DNA of 64,000 nucleotides from Molossus alvarezi (lineage: Eukaryota > Chordata > Mammalia > Chiroptera > Molossidae): NCBI GenBank assembly GCA_037176705.1, contig CM073885.1, positions 219,988,290-220,052,289 on the forward strand, read 5' to 3'. The stretch's first letter is position 1. Every line of letters begins with the position of its first letter. The translations under genes were made by a program, and so were the position numbers. A model generated the notes under the pieces. The model was not told the DNA's origin. It saw nothing but the letters and a program-made list of their open reading frames with translations, and did not search any database. Below, one piece after another: positions 61,286-64,000 of the stretch.

Positions 61286-62384
61286 AATGTCTCTCAGAGA
61301 GGAGACAAAATAAAAGCTGAGTTTTTCTTTTTTTCTTATCTTAAAGCATAATATAATCAGCACCAAACAGTGGCTTTCATCCTTTTTTTGTTCACCCTTT
61401 TGTTTTTGAAAAACAAAAAACCAAATTTTGAAATTTTCTTGGTATTCTTTTTAAAAGCAAGAATTATCTAAACCTATAAGAAAATATCAATCCTTACAGG
61501 CTTGTGCTACTCTTTAATACACGCTCTTTTAAAATCTAATCTCATTAACTAGCATCCTGTGAAGACATGCTCCCTGTGAAGTCCCTGTGAAGACTATGAT
61601 GACTTGGCCTGCTGGTCACTCTTCTCGGCAGCCAGGCCTGGAGCTGGGTCAGTTACCTTGGTTCTGGCATCTGTAATTCTCAGATAATTCCTTTTTCTCT
61701 GTGGCCAGTCACTGTGGTGCCAGTATTATTCCTTCTTGTGAGCCTAGAACATTTATGTAGTTTAAATCTGCTGATTCCATTTATGTAATTGAAGTCTCCC
61801 TAGATATTGCCACTGACTTAGAAGAGAATTATACATACATACCTGTATATTTTCACCTTAGTCTCAACCTATTTGCTATCCACCATCACCAATTTCCACC
61901 AGCTGAGTAACTCTCTCTAGTACATGGGGTTACTCTGCACCTCATCTTCTATCTTGTAGCCTTGTTCCTTTTGAAAGAAGTAAAACATCCTTTGTTTATT
62001 TCAGTCATAAGTTTTTTGTTCCTTCATCTCCTAATAGCTATTGGATTGTCATCTCCTTTTGTTAATTTTTCCAAGTTCAATTTGCTTTGCCATTAATCCT
62101 CCTTTCCCATCCTAAGGTTTCAAAAGTCACTACTAGCACTATATCTCAAGTTTCTTCTCTTTCATTTTGTCCCACCTGGTCAACAGTAGTGGATATTGGT
62201 TGGTTGGCTGGCATGATACATTTCGGCAGATTAGGCTTCATGCTCATCTTTAGGAAGAATGCAGAAGTGGCCCTTGCAGCGCTGCTGCCTCAATCATTTA
62301 CAGCGAAAAACATGGGCTTGGGGTCAGGACAGTTAGGTGCACTTTCCTGCACTGCCAAGTATCATAAGCTTTGCAGTTTTTAAA

Positions 62385-62800
62385 CTGATATATTAGTTTG
62401 TATATAGGCTAACTTGCTGTAATAGAGACACCACCAAACTCAATTTCCCAAAAAAGATAGATGTTTATTTCTCTCTCGTGGAACAGTCCAGGAGGTGGTG
62501 AGCAGCAGAAAGGCCTGGCAGCTACGCTGCTTATACAGGAGTTCACATTCCTTGTTGCTGTCTTGTTGCTCCATCATCTTCTGAGTCTTACCTCAACCAC
62601 TCTGATCAGAGGTGGTTCACTAACACCATGCCCATAGTCTAGCCCATGGGAAGGGGGAAGAGGAAGTGGAAAAGCAATTTCCTTTTAAGGAAGTGACATG
62701 AGCACAGCACATGTCACCTTTGCTCACAATCCACTGCAAAAACTCAGTCACATGAACATAGCCTCAGGGGAGGCTAGGATATGTAATCCCTTATATGGCA
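62385..62800 (-). repeat. Possible MLT1-like old LTR
   Basis: The segment AGATGTTTATTTCTCTCTCG, GAACAGTCCAGGAGGTGGTG, then AAACTCAGTCACATGAACAT and AGGGGAGGCTAGGATATGTA resembles the antisense order of an old mammalian LTR family. The family assignment is uncertain. Confidence 0.4.
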
Positions 62801-63315
62801 CGAATAAGCCCCACTAAAATGTGGGGGTGGATCCTATTTGTGAAAGAAAAAAATAAAAAATGGATACTGGGGGGAAATCAGCAGTCTCAGAAGTGATATA
62901 TTTATATGGTTAAAAGATAGTATAGAATAAAGTCTTCCATTCCATTCACCATCTGTACAGTCCCCACCCTTTTACTCAAGAGAAATACTTTATTAGTGTC
63001 CTATGTATCCAGAGTTTTCTTATGCAACTTTGAGAAGATCTATTTATTTCCTACCTTACCTGATGTTTTACATGAAAGAAAAACATACTGGCTTTGTTTA
63101 GTGAACACCCTTACAAAGGTTTGACATGGCTACTGTGCATGCCTGATTAATATTGTAGTTTCAATGAGATCAAATTATATTAATAATAGTTAAGAGAACT
63201 GAGTGATTGGACATGAATCAGATTGGCCTTAGCAGAAAGGATTGGGGAGAAAAAAAAAGCACAAACCTATCGATTCCTTTCAGGGTTAACCCCAAATTGG
63301 ATCTGAGCACCTCTG

Positions 63316-63317
<2 letters not shown>

Positions 63318-63373
<56 letters not shown>

Positions 63374-63408
63374 ATCATCATCATCCTCCTCCTCCTCCTC
63401 CTCCTCCC
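63318..63408. repeat. Compound microsatellite (CT)n-(TCA)n-(CTC)n
   Basis: About 55 bp of CT repeats with one TTT interruption at about 63,348, then ATCATCATCATC, then TCCTCCTCCTCCTCC. It gives a long pyrimidine-rich plus strand. Confidence 0.93.
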
Positions 63409-63633
63409 AGTCAGATGAAACCAACTAATCAGAGAGGGATTGACTTTAAATGTGTAATTAATTCTTTCTCTTGTCCTATGCAATAACAGAGTTTATATTT
63501 GTGTCTGAATGGAAAACGTTTTTTAAACTTTTAATTTGTTTTTGTTTAGATACATTATATGTGTGTGTCTGTGAGTGTATGTGTATTGGGCACACGGAAA
63601 ATACACACACACGCACACATTTATTTATTATGT

Positions 63634-63881
63634 TTTTTTTTTTTAATCCTCACCTGAGGACATTTTTCCATTATTTTGTTCAGATAGAGTGGGAGGGAAA
63701 GAGAACAAGAGAGAGAAAAACATCGATGTGAAAGGGACGCATCGAGTGGCCACCACTCGCACGACCCAACCAGGGCCGGGGACAAACTGTAACTGAGGTA
63801 CATGCCCCCAGTGGGAACCGAACCCGGGTCTCTTGGGACCTCAGGCAGACGCTCTAACCGCTGAGCCAAACCGGCCAGAGC
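63634..63881 (-). repeat. VES-type SINE, GAGGAT-tail subfamily
   Basis: Full-length minus-strand copy (tail GTCCTCAGGTGAGGAT when read on the minus strand). Flanks TATTTATTATGT on both sides are the target-site duplication. Confidence 0.95.
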
Positions 63882-64000
63882 TATTTATTATGTATTTATA
63901 TATAAAAATCTTAAAATCTTTAATAATCTAACCTCTCAGAGAAAAGCACATAATATGCTTGGATATTTTCTTCTAAAACAATGAATTTTTTTATAATTAA

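Larger units (their letters stand above)
52721..64000. other. Upstream flank of SEPTIN11, intergenic
   Basis: Beyond the promoter I find no coding exon with recognisable protein similarity. The open frames in 53,350-54,350 are what GC-rich DNA produces by chance. In 53,870-57,050 I see an MIR and otherwise nothing I can name; 61,290-62,380 and 62,810-63,300 are also featureless to me. A strong donor-like GTGAGT at 54,094 on the plus strand would suit a divergent non-coding transcript, but nothing proves one. Confidence 0.6.

Noticed and set aside
63218..63483. Glu/Arg-rich and Ser/Leu-rich frames
   Set aside because: They are translations of the compound CT/TCC microsatellite.

Overview
This is a mammalian nuclear genomic window, very probably from a bat (Yangochiroptera). 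I count 28 tRNA-derived SINEs of the bat VES type. Their heads read roughly GCCCTGGCCGGTTTGGCTCA, followed by a CT-rich body. They sit among mammal-wide repeats (MIR, L2, MLT1 LTRs, L1, hAT and Tigger DNA elements). Nothing is prokaryotic: there are no operons, and the window shows spliced exons, a CpG island and long repeat-filled introns.

The only protein-coding gene I can support is the 5' part of SEPTIN11 (a septin GTPase) on the minus strand. Coding exon 1 lies at 52,534-52,560 inside a CpG island of about 2.3 kb. It encodes MAVAVGRPS and ends at a GTGAGT donor. Exon 2 lies at 5,187-5,301 and encodes residues 10-47 plus the first base of codon 48, ending just before the P-loop. Intron 1 is 47,232 bp. 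Positions 1-5,186 are the start of intron 2; the remaining exons are off the left edge.

Layout, left to right: 1-5,186 is intron 2 with three SINEs, an L2 end and an MLT1 fragment. 5,187-5,301 is exon 2. 5,302-52,533 is intron 1, carrying most of the SINEs, MIRs, a 692-bp Tigger element with transposase remnants, two hAT-type elements, a probable solo LTR (37.0-37.55 kb), L1 3' ends and microsatellites. About 51.6-53.9 kb is the CpG-island promoter region with exon 1 and the 5' UTR. 53.9-64 kb is upstream intergenic DNA with two sense L1 ORF2 remnants of different age, an antisense L1 fragment and nested SINEs.

I see no previously undescribed gene system. The observations most worth checking are a conserved 5-6 bp hairpin just before the A-tail of the dominant SINE subfamily, a possible upstream ORF that would end exactly at the SEPTIN11 exon 1/exon 2 junction, and an LTR with a TATA motif lying in the sense direction inside SEPTIN11 intron 1.
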